From: Caldilineaceae bacterium
GTDB taxonomy: Bacteria > Chloroflexota > Anaerolineae > Caldilineales > Caldilineaceae
DNA length: 64,000 nt
Assembly (NCBI GenBank): GCA_022823185.1
Contig: JAJDXQ010000038.1
Coordinates: 1-64,000, forward strand
Reading direction: 5' to 3'
Positions 35,351 through 44,479 of the stretch are shown here, in pieces (positions within the stretch are counted from its first letter, which is position 1; every line of letters starts with the position of its first letter). Under the pieces are notes generated by a model. It saw nothing but the letters and a program-made list of their open reading frames with translations. It was not told where the DNA came from and did not search any database. The translations under genes were made by a program, and so were the position numbers.

Positions 35351-36262
35351 ATGGAATTTCGCCAATTGGGCAACTCTGATCTGAATGTCAGTTCAATCGG
35401 CCTGGGCAGCGTGACCTTCGGCCGCGAAATCGACTTGGAAACGTCCTTCTCGATTCTCGACAACGCCATGGACAAGGAAATCAACCTGATCGACACCGCC
35501 GAGGTCTATTCAGCCGGCGGCTCCGAGGAGGTGCTTGGGCATTGGCTTTCCCGCAACGGCAACCGGCAAAAAGTCGTGCTCGCGACCAAAATCGCGCCGC
35601 CATTGGGTCGCGAGCGGGTCCTGCAGTTCGCCGACGACAGCCTGCGCCGGTTGCAGACCGACGTCATCGATCTCTACCAGCTCCATGCTTATGACGACAG
35701 CACGCCTTTCGAAGAAACGCTGGATGCACTCAATACACTTGTCGAACAGGGGAAAGTACGCTACGTGGGGAGCAGCAACTTTGCCTCATGGCAGCTGTGC
35801 AAAGCGCTCTGGATTGCCGACGTAAACGGTTGGGCGCCTATGGTATCGGTCCAGCCCAACTACAACGTTGCCATCCGTGACATTGAGGCCGAAGTGCTCC
35901 CTTTCTGCGCCGACCAGAACATCGGCGTGATCTCCTACAGCCCATTAGGCGCCGGGTTCCTCACCGGCAAGTACACCAAGACCTGGACAGCGCCCAAGGG
36001 GACGCGCTTCGATGTCATGCCAGATCATTGGGAGATCTACGAGAACGATACGTCGATGCGCCGCATGGAGGGTTTGCGCGAAGTGGCCGCGGAAACGGGA
36101 ATCTCCATGGTACAGCTTGCGCTGGCTTGGGCAATAGGCCAGCCCGGCATTACTTCCGTGCTGATCGGGTGCCGCACGACTTCCCATGTTGATCAGGCCT
36201 TCCAGGCTGAGGAGATGGGGCTGACACAAGAGATTCGAGATAGGATCAATGCTTTGGGTTGA
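35351..36262 (+). CDS. Aldo/keto reductase
   Basis: This 303-residue AKR has the full tetrad: Asp and Tyr in LIDTAEVYSAGGSEE, Lys in VLATKIAPP and His in IDLYQLHAYDD. The YVGSSNFASWQL segment and GVISYSPLGAGFLTGKY are typical of the AKR11/12/14-like sugar and ion-channel-related branches. An AGGAGG ribosome-binding site is present. It is only distantly similar to its upstream neighbour. The 121-base gap between them shows no terminator. Confidence 0.92.
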   Translation: MEFRQLGNSDLNVSSIGLGSVTFGREIDLETSFSILDNAMDKEINLIDTAEVYSAGGSEEVLGHWLSRNGNRQKVVLATKIAPPLGRERVLQFADDSLRRLQTDVIDLYQLHAYDDSTPFEETLDALNTLVEQGKVRYVGSSNFASWQLCKALWIADVNGWAPMVSVQPNYNVAIRDIEAEVLPFCADQNIGVISYSPLGAGFLTGKYTKTWTAPKGTRFDVMPDHWEIYENDTSMRRMEGLREVAAETGISMVQLALAWAIGQPGITSVLIGCRTTSHVDQAFQAEEMGLTQEIRDRINALG

Positions 36263-36331
36263 CCAAAGCATGCCTGTACGGTTCGCAACGATACCTTGCC
36301 CAACAGAAACTGCACGAGGAGGATGGAAGCG

Positions 36332-37420
36332 ATGAAAACTTACCGCGCCGGCGTAATCGGTTGCAGCCGAATGGGTGGGTTCATTGACAATGAGGTTGTC
36401 GGATATGCGAGAATCGCTCTCCCCTATTCGCACGCGGCCGGCTACACGACCTGCGATCGCACTGACCTGGTCGCCTGCGCCGACCTACGCGCGGACGTGA
36501 TGGCTGAGTTTGGCAATCTGCACGGCGTGCCCGCCCAAGGCCAGTACACCGACTACCGCGAAATGCTCGCCAAAGAGAATCTCGACATCGTAAGCGTGGC
36601 CACCCAGCCGGAGCCGCGCGCCGCGATCGTCGTCGATTGCGCCAATCAGGGCGTCAAGGCAATCTATGCTGAAAAAGCAATGGCCGCCTCAATGGCCGAC
36701 GCCGACGCCATGGTCGAGGCCGTCGAGCGCAACGGCGCCATCCTCAATCTCGGGACCAACCGCCGCTATGACACCAAGTACGACCGCATGAAAGAGATCA
36801 TCGACAGCGGCGAACTGGGTGATCTTCAGCAGCTGATCATCTACAACGTCGGCCCCCTGTTTAACAACGGCAGTCACTTTCTCGACCTCATTCTGCGGCT
36901 CAATGACGACGAGCCGGCCGAGTGGGTGCAGGGCCATCTGCCTGACGGCGACAGTATAATCGATGGCGATATCCTGACGGGCGACCCCGAGGCAGAGGGA
37001 ATCATCCAGTTCGCCAATGGGGTGAAGGCCTACGTTCTGCTCACCGGCCGCAGATCAGAAACGGAAGCGATCTGCTCCCTGGGAACGATAACCGCATTCA
37101 ACGACGGGAGCGAATGGCAGGTGCGCAAGGTGGAACCGGTTGGCCTGCGCGGACGCAACGAGCTCCAGACTGCGGCGGCGCCCGTGACACCCCCAACCAG
37201 CTCTACATTGCGAGCCGTCCAGGACCTTGTCCATGCGCTCGACACCGGCCAACCTCCCAGGGGCGGCGTGCGCGCGGCCCGTGCCGGCAATGAACTGATC
37301 TTCGGCTTCATTGAATCGCATCTTCTCGGCGGAGCGCGGGTTTCCCTGCCGCTCGCCAAGCGCACGACCCGCATGGTCCGTGACCATACGCCGCGCCAGC
37401 CCAAGTATAAGCCTGACTGA
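36332..37420 (+). CDS. Gfo/Idh/MocA-family dehydrogenase
   Basis: The ATG at 36332 is chosen because GAGGAGG lies nine bases upstream; the ATG two codons earlier overlaps that site. The 362-residue protein has the Rossmann motif AGVIGCSRMGG (6-16), the lysine motif E114-K115-A116 (lysine kept, proline replaced by alanine) and a second-domain catalytic helix GSHFLDLIL. Unlike the protein at 1475 it retains the catalytic lysine. It closes the plus-strand catabolic run and probably oxidises or reduces a sugar ring position with NAD(P). Confidence 0.92.
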   Translation: MKTYRAGVIGCSRMGGFIDNEVVGYARIALPYSHAAGYTTCDRTDLVACADLRADVMAEFGNLHGVPAQGQYTDYREMLAKENLDIVSVATQPEPRAAIVVDCANQGVKAIYAEKAMAASMADADAMVEAVERNGAILNLGTNRRYDTKYDRMKEIIDSGELGDLQQLIIYNVGPLFNNGSHFLDLILRLNDDEPAEWVQGHLPDGDSIIDGDILTGDPEAEGIIQFANGVKAYVLLTGRRSETEAICSLGTITAFNDGSEWQVRKVEPVGLRGRNELQTAAAPVTPPTSSTLRAVQDLVHALDTGQPPRGGVRAARAGNELIFGFIESHLLGGARVSLPLAKRTTRMVRDHTPRQPKYKPD

Positions 37421-37476
37421 GTGAGAGAGTGCGTACTTGCAGACTCGTCTGATTTGCTGGACGACTTACTCAGCGG

Positions 37477-38214
37477 TCAACGCAAATATGGCTTGGGATT
37501 CCTTTCCACCTCGGCCAGGAGCGTGTCTACGTAGCCTCGAATCCCAAACAACCGGCAGGGCGCGTCGCCAACTCGTCCGTGCCGCGGGTCCCCTGAACGT
37601 TCCCAGAACGCGCCCAACTTGACCCGATCCAGGGCTGGGAATCCCGGCTCGCGCTCTGTGTTCCGGCTCCTGCCGCGCAACATGCGCCAGTACATCGCTT
37701 CGATCAGATGGACGTAGGTCGAAGTGTAGTAGTCCACCCCCAGCATGAGCAGCTTCCCGTCGACCTCGTAGGCCTTGTACATTGGCGAATGCAGGCCGAA
37801 CGTCTTGCCCCACGGCTCGCGGTCCCAATGTGAACCGTACCCCTCCTGACGAAGATGTCCCGCGACGAAAGCTTTCGCTCCTCTTCCGCGCGCCGCCACC
37901 GAGTGGGAGTAGTGGTCGGATCGATAGACCCCCGGCAGTTGTCGGAACTTTTCCGTTATCCAGCCAACGGTGGAGGGCGTATTCTGTAAGTCCCACGTCT
38001 CCGGCCGCAGCTCCCACGTCACCAGGTTAAATGAGGGCATCAGCAACAGCCCCTCCGGCCCGATCGTGTCCTCCAACGCCTGGATCACGCTATCCGCGCC
38101 GCCCTCGACCGGCCCCAGAGATTTGAACGAGGAGTGAACAAAGAGGGTGTCCCCCGCTTCAACACCGAGGCGCCGCAGGTCTTGTGTCAAATCATTGCTG
38201 CTATACGGGGACAT
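37477..38214 (-). CDS. AAC(3)-like acyl-CoA-dependent N-acyltransferase
   Basis: The 245-residue protein belongs to the aminoglycoside 3-N-acetyltransferase fold family (Antibiotic_NAT, also FrbF and YokD). The motifs are the HSSF strand H27-S-S-F, the EGGADSV helix, MPSF, NTPSTVGWITEKF and the catalytic RSDHYSHSVAARG, with H101 and H104. Most chromosomal members are not resistance enzymes but acetylate or acylate amines of unknown substrates. The place at the 3' end of a CUT1 sugar-transport operon suggests modification of an amino sugar or an aminated metabolite. The ribosome-binding site is not obvious. Confidence 0.88.
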   Translation of the reverse strand: MSPYSSNDLTQDLRRLGVEAGDTLFVHSSFKSLGPVEGGADSVIQALEDTIGPEGLLLMPSFNLVTWELRPETWDLQNTPSTVGWITEKFRQLPGVYRSDHYSHSVAARGRGAKAFVAGHLRQEGYGSHWDREPWGKTFGLHSPMYKAYEVDGKLLMLGVDYYTSTYVHLIEAMYWRMLRGRSRNTEREPGFPALDRVKLGAFWERSGDPRHGRVGDAPCRLFGIRGYVDTLLAEVERNPKPYLR

Positions 38215-38247
38215 GAGAGAGAGGACTGTAGGCGCCGGTTCAGTGAA

Positions 38248-39405
38248 CTATGGGGCTACGGCTGCGGAAACGTCCATCACATACACTTGGCGCGTCCCTT
38301 CGTGGACTGAATCGAAGCAGACCTGGCGTTCATCCCGGCTCCAGCGCGGGTGCATGTCACAGCGGATTTCGCCGCGGAAAGGGGGAGGCGAAGCAAACTG
38401 TCCCAGATGAACCAGCCGCTCCTCCTCCATATTCCACAGCATCAGAGACTGCAGGTTGTTCTCGTCCGGCCCCGTGTCGGTCAGCATCCAGGTTCCGTCC
38501 CGGGTAAAGCTGTTATGGCCGTTGCGGGTGAGAACGTCAGGACGCAGCAACTCATATTCGCCGCTGGGTTCGTCGATCCGGTACCAGTTTTCGCCCTCCT
38601 TCATCGTGACCCAGCCGATCAGCGTTCTCGCCGACTGCCAGTCGAAGTGCGACGCGCCCAAATCGGTCAGTATGCGCAGATCGCCCCCTTTGAGGCTGGC
38701 AGAGACCAGGACCGTATGTTTGATTTCGATCCCCGGCTCGTTCCAGCGGACGACGAAAACGACGCGAGTGTCGTCGCGGTTGATGACTGTGTGGTTGAAC
38801 CACAGTTTGTGAGTCTGCGCATCGGGGTCGTCGCGCAACAGGGCGCGAGCCTCCTCGTAGGACACGAGGACATCCGCTTCTCCCGTTTCAGTGTCCATCA
38901 GGTAAATGCCGTCGTCTTCAGGATGGTTCTGTTCGGCAAAGAGGTCGGGCAGGCCGGCGTACCCGACAACCGGACGCAGGGACTTGAGCCGCGCATAGTT
39001 CAGGCTGACCGCCCGACGCCCGTCGCGCGTCAGTCCGCTGATCGGGCGGGGCAGCACGCGTTTCTTGCCCGTGTTGATGTCCAGGACAACCGCCACATGT
39101 CTGTCACCCTGCCGGTCATTATATGTGATGAGGCGGTCAGGCGCGGTCGGCAGCCAGTGCAGCATGCAGCCCTGCTGCAGGTTCCAGGCCCCCGTTTCAG
39201 CCAGCGGCTCGAATCTGCCATTCGCCAGCTCAACCAACCCGACCATCGCGCGATCGTGAGCGCCGGGCGCCCGCTCATGGAAGTCGGACTCCAGGCAGAG
39301 AAGATACCGCCCCGTAGCATCCCAAGGACAGATGCCATAGTAGCCGAAGAAGTGGTGCTTTGGACCTTGCGTTACTGCTTTCGCCTCGAAGGCTCGTGAG
39401 GACAT
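38248..39405 (-). CDS. TolB/oligogalacturonate-lyase-like beta-propeller protein
   Basis: The 385-residue protein consists of WD/TolB-like repeats such as HHFFGYYGICPWDATGRYLL, NSFTRDGTWML and DMHPRWSRDERQVCFDS, which is the pattern of a seven-bladed propeller. The opening and closing strands resemble PL22 oligogalacturonate lyases and other cytoplasmic carbohydrate-processing propellers. No signal peptide is present. It lies between a PhyH oxygenase and an AAC(3)-like enzyme in the CUT1 operon. A lyase role is possible; metal-binding residues of PL22 cannot be placed by eye. Confidence 0.85.
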   Translation of the reverse strand: MSSRAFEAKAVTQGPKHHFFGYYGICPWDATGRYLLCLESDFHERAPGAHDRAMVGLVELANGRFEPLAETGAWNLQQGCMLHWLPTAPDRLITYNDRQGDRHVAVVLDINTGKKRVLPRPISGLTRDGRRAVSLNYARLKSLRPVVGYAGLPDLFAEQNHPEDDGIYLMDTETGEADVLVSYEEARALLRDDPDAQTHKLWFNHTVINRDDTRVVFVVRWNEPGIEIKHTVLVSASLKGGDLRILTDLGASHFDWQSARTLIGWVTMKEGENWYRIDEPSGEYELLRPDVLTRNGHNSFTRDGTWMLTDTGPDENNLQSLMLWNMEEERLVHLGQFASPPPFRGEIRCDMHPRWSRDERQVCFDSVHEGTRQVYVMDVSAAVAP

Positions 39406-39492
39406 GAAGAGGGCGCCTGTTTGGGTAAGGAAAAACTGTCGCGCAGCGTTCGCCCCTTGCCAGACCTGGCAAAACTGGCGGCATGGCGCAGG

Positions 39493-40443
39493 CTATGTGG
39501 CTGTGGAAAGGTAGGTGAGAGATTTCTTGCGCTTGATTTCGTCCTCGGACATGGCCGCGATCAAAGTGCCCCAGTGTCTGGGCGGCGTCCTCGGCTCGCC
39601 GGTGAACTCAAATCCCTCGTCCATCAGGCGCACGCCGCTGCCCTCCAGGCCGTCGTAGCCCAATTCCTTACGTGAATCGATCATCTTCAGGGCTGCGGCC
39701 AGGGCGCGTTCGTCGAAGAGTCCCCGTTCCTTCTCCAACTGCTGGACGTAGCCAAGATGGCCGTAGCTCTGTTCCTGGACCTCACGGTTCATGTAATGTA
39801 CGTAGAAAGTGCGGCGAAGATCGGGAGTGCGGTTGCCGGCAGAGCCGTGCGGAGCGGACAGGCAGTGGAAACTGACATCGCCCGGCCCCAACTCGATTGG
39901 CACGGCCCCCAGTTCGTCGAACAGCATCTCCTCCGAATAGTTCTCAACTTCAACGTGGCCCACCAGATGGTGCCCCGGAATCGCCCACACGCAGCCGTTC
40001 TCGATCGTTGAGTGATCCAGGTAGATGTCGGCGTCGATGTTGGGGATCGGGTGTGTATCCGGCCATTCCGGGTCGCCGAATGGCGGGTCCTGGTGCCAGT
40101 GGACCGGTACGTCACCTTCCGGAATCTTGCACACGAAAGAATCGACGATCGGCATGAAAGGATGTCCGACCAGCTGACCGTAATGCGCCAGCAGCGACGG
40201 ATTGGCCGTCACCGCCTGAAATACCGGGTCCCGGTCCCACATGAACTCGCTGCGAAAATACGTGGGCGATCCGTCCGGGTTCGGCCGGTAGCGGTGCCCC
40301 TCTTCATCGATGCCCGCCATCCCCTCCTCCATCACCCGGTCGGCCGCCTTGCGCAGCGCGGCCAGCTCCTCACCCTGTACGACTCCCTTTGCCACGATGA
40401 ATCCGTCGCGGTGAAACTGGTCGATTTCGGCTTGTGTGAACAT
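39493..40443 (-). CDS. Phytanoyl-CoA dioxygenase-family Fe(II)/2-oxoglutarate oxygenase
   Basis: The true start is the ATG at 40443 (MFTQAEIDQFHRDGF), which is the usual PhyH opening; an upstream in-frame extension overlaps the permease gene and is not protein-like. The 316-residue enzyme has the iron-binding H117-Q-D119 (VHWHQDPPF) and a distal H199 in APHGSAGNRTPDLRR, where the arginine binds 2-oxoglutarate. These enzymes hydroxylate unactivated carbons or demethylate. Three PhyH genes lie in this window, none near lipid genes. Within a sugar-transport operon it may oxidise a sugar or an N- or O-methyl substituent. Confidence 0.92.
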   Translation of the reverse strand: MFTQAEIDQFHRDGFIVAKGVVQGEELAALRKAADRVMEEGMAGIDEEGHRYRPNPDGSPTYFRSEFMWDRDPVFQAVTANPSLLAHYGQLVGHPFMPIVDSFVCKIPEGDVPVHWHQDPPFGDPEWPDTHPIPNIDADIYLDHSTIENGCVWAIPGHHLVGHVEVENYSEEMLFDELGAVPIELGPGDVSFHCLSAPHGSAGNRTPDLRRTFYVHYMNREVQEQSYGHLGYVQQLEKERGLFDERALAAALKMIDSRKELGYDGLEGSGVRLMDEGFEFTGEPRTPPRHWGTLIAAMSEDEIKRKKSLTYLSTAT

Positions 40444-40456
40444 GCGGACAGTTTCC

Positions 40457-41323
40457 CTACATCTTGATGCCGGACTCAACCAGCCCCTCGACGTAGAACT
40501 TGCCGAGCACGATAAAGAGTATGACAAGGGGAATAGAAGCCAGCACATAGCCGGCGAAAAGAGGACCACCCGAGCCGAAGTCGACGCTGTCGTTGGTCGT
40601 TCGCGACAGGCGGAAAAGGCCAACCGATATCACCTGCTTGCTCATATCGCTGATCGTCACCAGCGGCCACAGAAACGAGTTCCACTCGGCCACGAAATTG
40701 AGCACGGAGAGCGTTGCCAGCCCGGGAAGGCTCAGGGGGAACGTAATGCGCCAGATGAGCGACCAGGCGCCGGCGCCGTCGCAGCGGGCCGATTCATAGA
40801 GCTCCTCCGGTATTCCGGTTATGAAGGCCCGCATCAGAAAGATGCCGAATATCGGGCCGCCGGCGACGTTGGGGATAATCAATGCCCAGCGCGTGTTGAG
40901 CAACCCCAGATTGTTATAGAGCATGTAAGCGGGAATAAAGGAGAGTACCCACGGAACCATCAACAGCGCGATGATGGCGTAATAGAGAGGCTCTCGCAAG
41001 GGAAAACGCATGCGCGCAAAGACGTAGCCGCCGATCAGCGAGAGAATCAACACACCTGCAAGACCGACCACGGCCACAAGCACCGTATTGATCATGTAGG
41101 CGTCGATCACGTCCCAGGCCGACAAATAGTTCGAGCCGCGCAATGGCAGACTCAGAGTCCAGCGCTCCCAACGGTACTGCAACCCGTTCTTGAAGGACAG
41201 GTTGATCATGATCACCGTCGGAACGAGCGAAAGAAGCAGCAGGAAGGCGATCAGAAGATGAAGGCCCAATTGGGACATCTGCAGCGGGCGGCGATTCGGG
41301 CTCCTCTTCAGGTCGGTCGTCAT
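40457..41323 (-). CDS. CUT1 sugar ABC permease (MalG-like)
   Basis: The 288-residue membrane protein starts at the ATG at 41323 (AGGA seven bases upstream). It has about six transmembrane helices, the first near residues 20-40, and an EAA loop ESARCDGAGAWSLIWRITFPLSLPG that couples to the ATPase. It is the MalG-type half of a carbohydrate importer. No ATPase gene is in the operon, which is normal for CUT1 systems that share an MsmK-like ATPase. Confidence 0.93.
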   Translation of the reverse strand: MTTDLKRSPNRRPLQMSQLGLHLLIAFLLLLSLVPTVIMINLSFKNGLQYRWERWTLSLPLRGSNYLSAWDVIDAYMINTVLVAVVGLAGVLILSLIGGYVFARMRFPLREPLYYAIIALLMVPWVLSFIPAYMLYNNLGLLNTRWALIIPNVAGGPIFGIFLMRAFITGIPEELYESARCDGAGAWSLIWRITFPLSLPGLATLSVLNFVAEWNSFLWPLVTISDMSKQVISVGLFRLSRTTNDSVDFGSGGPLFAGYVLASIPLVILFIVLGKFYVEGLVESGIKM

Positions 41324-41399
41324 GCCAGTGTCCTGTAAGTCTTCTTCGAGTTGTCGCAAGGTAGCCTGGCGCGCCATGCAGTTTCAGGCTTGCAATGCA

Positions 41400-42377
41400 C
41401 TACTGACGCAGCTCTTCGTTCGCGGGCCGGATGCCCCGGTTGATGATTAGCGTTCCCGACATGGCAATGATGAACAAAAGGAGGCCAATTGCCGAAGAAT
41501 AGCCGAACTTTTGGGCGCGGAATGCCGAATGGAACATCGTCAGTCCTGGCACCATCGTCGAGAATCCCGGCCCCCCGTCGGTGAGAACAAGGATGTTCTG
41601 GAACGCTGTAATCGCGTTGATGATGGCCAGGATCGCCAGCAGGCGTACCTGGCCCAGCACCAGCGGAATGTCGATGCGCATCACCCGACCCACGCCGGTG
41701 CAGCCGTCCAATGCCGCGGCTTCGTACACCGACTCGGAAATTTGGCCCAGTCCGCCCAGATAGATCAGTGTACCAACGCCCCACACCCACGGGAACCCGA
41801 CAAACATGATGGCATAGATGGCAATACGATGCTCGCCCAGCCAGTTCAGAGCGAACTGATCCAGGCCCATTGCCCGCAGCATGTCGTTGATCGGCCCAAG
41901 ATAGGGATCGTAGAGTTTCTGCCAGAGGAGAACGGTCACGATGCCGGGAACCAGCATCGGGATGATAACCAGCAGGCGATAGAGTTCCTTCAAGGCCGGA
42001 GAACGCACAAAGAAGATCAACTCGGCCATGATGAACGGCATGACAATGCCGGCAAAAAGGCCGAAAACCAGCAGCTTAACGATATTGACTAACTCATGCG
42101 GAGTCTCAGCGTATGTGAAGTAAGTGACAAAATTGTCCAGCCCGACGAACGTGGCAGGTACACCGGGCCGCCAGCGGAAAAAGGCGCGAATGAGGCCCAG
42201 GATGGGCGGGTAGTAGACAAAGACGATGAGCAAGGCAAAGATCGGGCTGAGGAGCGCGTAAGCCTGCCAGGAGCGGCGAAACGCTCTCCAGCTCAGCGAC
42301 GTGGAAGGACTCATTCTTCTCCACGAAAGTCGGCCGCTCGGCGCCGAATCCGTCTGCGTTGACTGCACGCTACTCAT
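41400..42377 (-). CDS. CUT1 sugar ABC permease (MalF-like)
   Basis: The 325-residue membrane protein has a cytoplasmic N-terminus of about 35 residues, six or more transmembrane helices and the EAA loop EAAALDGCTGVGRVMRIDIPLVLGQ. It is the MalF-type partner of the downstream permease. An AAGGA ribosome-binding site lies eight bases before the ATG. The small secreted protein gene ends 17 bases upstream, so the genes are co-transcribed. Confidence 0.93.
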   Translation of the reverse strand: MSSVQSTQTDSAPSGRLSWRRMSPSTSLSWRAFRRSWQAYALLSPIFALLIVFVYYPPILGLIRAFFRWRPGVPATFVGLDNFVTYFTYAETPHELVNIVKLLVFGLFAGIVMPFIMAELIFFVRSPALKELYRLLVIIPMLVPGIVTVLLWQKLYDPYLGPINDMLRAMGLDQFALNWLGEHRIAIYAIMFVGFPWVWGVGTLIYLGGLGQISESVYEAAALDGCTGVGRVMRIDIPLVLGQVRLLAILAIINAITAFQNILVLTDGGPGFSTMVPGLTMFHSAFRAQKFGYSSAIGLLLFIIAMSGTLIINRGIRPANEELRQ

Positions 42378-42394
42378 GCAGCAGGTCCTTATCT

Positions 42395-42832
42395 CTAATC
42401 CGTGGTCAATGGCGCTTCGACTGGAATCTGAATGCGGTAATGCTTGTCCACTTCAAACAGTCTGCCTATGCCAATATCAATCACATGTGCAATTGTATCT
42501 TCCTGCAGGTCATAAGGCCCGGCCGCGTTCGGCGTGTACGTATATTCGGCAAACCCGTTTTCGTCAGTATAGTTCCATTCCGGTATGAAGAGACCGCCTC
42601 CGGACTCGAGCCAGGCCTGGAGCAACGCGTTGGTACGCGGCTGGCCATTTTCCGTCACCCTCACGGTCAATATAATCGAGCTCTTTCCATCGGCGATAAC
42701 CTTGGGCTGGTCAAACTCTCCGGTGATGGAGATGTTGGGCAGGCGCGCCTGTGCCTGCGCATAGTCGACCGCAATGGCTGCAAGCAGCAGCCCAATTACG
42801 GCGAACGCGAGCAGCCGTCCTCTTCCTGACAT
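42395..42832 (-). CDS. Small secreted Ig-like (invasin/BIG1-type) protein
   Basis: The 145-residue protein starts at the ATG at 42832. Residues 1-28 form a Sec signal peptide (LLAFAVIGLLLAAIAVDYAQAQA). The mature part is beta-rich: PNISITGEFDQPKVIADGKSSIILTV resembles the first strands of bacterial Ig-like domain 1 (invasin type), and EWNYTDENGFAEYTYTP resembles the later strands, in which a variable is promised and then filled. It is encoded between the binding protein and the permeases of a CUT1 importer, where no such gene is usually found. It could be an accessory protein for substrate capture or a cell-surface domain. No lipobox is present. The function is unknown. Confidence 0.8.
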   Translation of the reverse strand: MSGRGRLLAFAVIGLLLAAIAVDYAQAQARLPNISITGEFDQPKVIADGKSSIILTVRVTENGQPRTNALLQAWLESGGGLFIPEWNYTDENGFAEYTYTPNAAGPYDLQEDTIAHVIDIGIGRLFEVDKHYRIQIPVEAPLTTD

Positions 42833-42868
42833 CGTCAAAAACCAGTATTCAGTAGCTGGCAGTTCGCA

Positions 42869-42907
42869 GCCGGTGGCCGGTCCCTCATCAGAGCGCCGAC
42901 CACCGGC
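42869..42907 (-). promoter_or_regulatory. Intercistronic hairpin after CUT1 binding-protein gene
   Basis: GCCGGTGG (42869-42876) and CCACCGGC (42900-42907) form a perfect GC-rich 8-base-pair stem around a 23-base loop. It begins 12 bases 3' of the binding-protein stop codon and has no U run. Its place parallels the hairpins after the other binding-protein genes. Confidence 0.55.
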
Positions 42908-42919
42908 CTTTCCGGACGC

Positions 42920-44479
42920 CTAACTGTCGGAAGTCTGCTCCTGCAGAATCTCTTCGTAACGCTGCGCGCCGGCGGCGAACTCCTCCTCCTGGCGGATGTA
43001 GAAGGTCTCCTCATCGATCTGGCCGGTAATCCATTCGATGAAGACCGGTCGCCATCGCATGAAGTTGTCATTGTCCCAATACCAGCCCTGGCCCCACCAG
43101 GCAATGGCATATTCATAGAGGGGCAACTTGAAAGTGGCAATCTCCTGCCAAATGGACCCGAGCGGCGCGTCCACGGCCGAAGAAATGCGGGCCTGGTTCT
43201 CATTGACGAGGAAAGCGTTGTTCTGCGGTTCGGTAAGGAACATCCAGAAATCTATCGTCTGTTCCAGATTGCCGTCCCTTTCAGTCGAAGACGCCATGGT
43301 GACAAACTCCGAACCCTGAATGGCGGTCAGCAGATCGCCCGGTACTGTCCCATCTCCATCAGTCGTGCGCGGCGGGTCGGTTGCGCCGGGCGTGCTGTCC
43401 GTCGCTGGAATTTCACTGCTGTTGGGGAGCGGCGGCGGCAGGAAGCCTCTCTCGAATGTGATATTGGGGTCATTAGCCAAGCGGGAAAACTCCCACGATC
43501 CGGAATAACGCAGTCCCACATTGCCCTCTCGCCAGAGCAGGTCGATGTCGACCGTGTTGAAGCCGTCGATCCAGTAGGTTGCCAGTTCGTACATTTCCGC
43601 AAAAGCGCGCTTGTAAATCGGTGTATTGGGTCCGATGATGCCGGCGCGGTAGGCGGGGAGCGCCTCATCTACGCCAACAAATTTGTCCCCATTGAGGTCC
43701 ATATCCGGGCAGATCGGTTGCATCATCGAGGGCAGGATCTGCAGCGCCAGTGGCCACAGGTTGCCGGTCGCCTGCTCAGCCTGCCAGGGCGCCAGTCCGT
43801 CACCAGCCTCCTTCAGCGCCTTGGAAACCTCCATCTGCGCGCCCCAAGTCGCTGGCGGTTCCAGGCCCATGCTGTCGAACGTTTCCTTGTTGTAGGCCAG
43901 ACCGACCTCTATGTTAGGCCAGATATTGTCGATAGGAGCGCAATAGATCTTTCCATCCGGCTGAATCAGCGAGCTCATGAACGTGGGGTAGAAGATATCT
44001 ATCCACTTGTCATAATCCGGCGCGTAGCGGTTGGGCTGGGCCAGATGGTCGTCCATTGGAACTGCCCAACCGTTCTGGACGGCGAAATTGTGTGTGCTGC
44101 GCACCAGGTTGGGCGCCGTGCCCGCGGTTGCCCCTGCCGTGAGCCAGGCGAAGTAGTCCTCGCCGCCAGGACCCTCTTCGTACACGATCTCTGTGCCAGG
44201 GTTCTCTTCGTGGTACCGCTCCGCAAGGATGCGCGGCGCGTTGACCACGATGGGATGTTCGGCTGAGCGGCTGGTCCATTCGGTAGGCGTGTAACTGCCG
44301 CCAATCCATACCCGCACTGGGACGCGTTCGACGTCAGGCATCGCCTCTCCTGAATCGTCCGCCGTTGCTGACTGGTCGACCTCAACTTCCGCGGGAGCGC
44401 AGGCCGCCAGCAACGCTGCGCCGCCTGTCGCGCCTGCCAGGGATAGGAATCCGCGCCTGCTTAACTGTCGTTTCTGCAT
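42920..44479 (-). CDS. Tat-exported solute-binding lipoprotein, family 1 (sugar type)
   Basis: The start is the ATG at 44479 with AAGGAG upstream. The 519-residue protein opens with a Tat motif S7-R-R-G-F-L and a lipobox LLAAC with C27, so it should be exported folded through the Tat pathway and lipidated. The middle has the family 1 features of sugar-binding proteins: IYCAPIDNIWPNIEVGLAYNK, ALKEAGDGLAPW and NVGLRYSGSWEFSRL. It is the first gene of the CUT1 operon and has its own near-consensus promoter. It is somewhat longer than typical sugar-binding proteins and has a Pro/Thr-rich segment near residues 348-370 that may be a loop. Confidence 0.93.
   Translation of the reverse strand: MQKRQLSRRGFLSLAGATGGAALLAACAPAEVEVDQSATADDSGEAMPDVERVPVRVWIGGSYTPTEWTSRSAEHPIVVNAPRILAERYHEENPGTEIVYEEGPGGEDYFAWLTAGATAGTAPNLVRSTHNFAVQNGWAVPMDDHLAQPNRYAPDYDKWIDIFYPTFMSSLIQPDGKIYCAPIDNIWPNIEVGLAYNKETFDSMGLEPPATWGAQMEVSKALKEAGDGLAPWQAEQATGNLWPLALQILPSMMQPICPDMDLNGDKFVGVDEALPAYRAGIIGPNTPIYKRAFAEMYELATYWIDGFNTVDIDLLWREGNVGLRYSGSWEFSRLANDPNITFERGFLPPPLPNSSEIPATDSTPGATDPPRTTDGDGTVPGDLLTAIQGSEFVTMASSTERDGNLEQTIDFWMFLTEPQNNAFLVNENQARISSAVDAPLGSIWQEIATFKLPLYEYAIAWWGQGWYWDNDNFMRWRPVFIEWITGQIDEETFYIRQEEEFAAGAQRYEEILQEQTSDS

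Noticed and set aside
15037..37420. A specialised-metabolite (biosynthetic) gene cluster based on aminotransferases, LLM and PhyH enzymes
   Set aside because: No core assembly enzyme (PKS, NRPS, terpene synthase, RiPP precursor) is present; importers and hydrolases point to catabolism.
37421..37476. Bidirectional terminator between the convergent genes at 37420 and 37477
   Set aside because: Only a 6-base pairing (CTGAGT/ACTCAG) with a loop over 40 bases was found, and no T run.
37477..38214. Antibiotic-resistance cassette
   Set aside because: There is no mobile element, integron site or other resistance gene; the AAC(3)-like family is mostly chromosomal with other roles.
38350..39399. Plus-strand open frame of 349 codons
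   Set aside because: It is antisense to the TolB-like propeller gene and has no recognisable domain.
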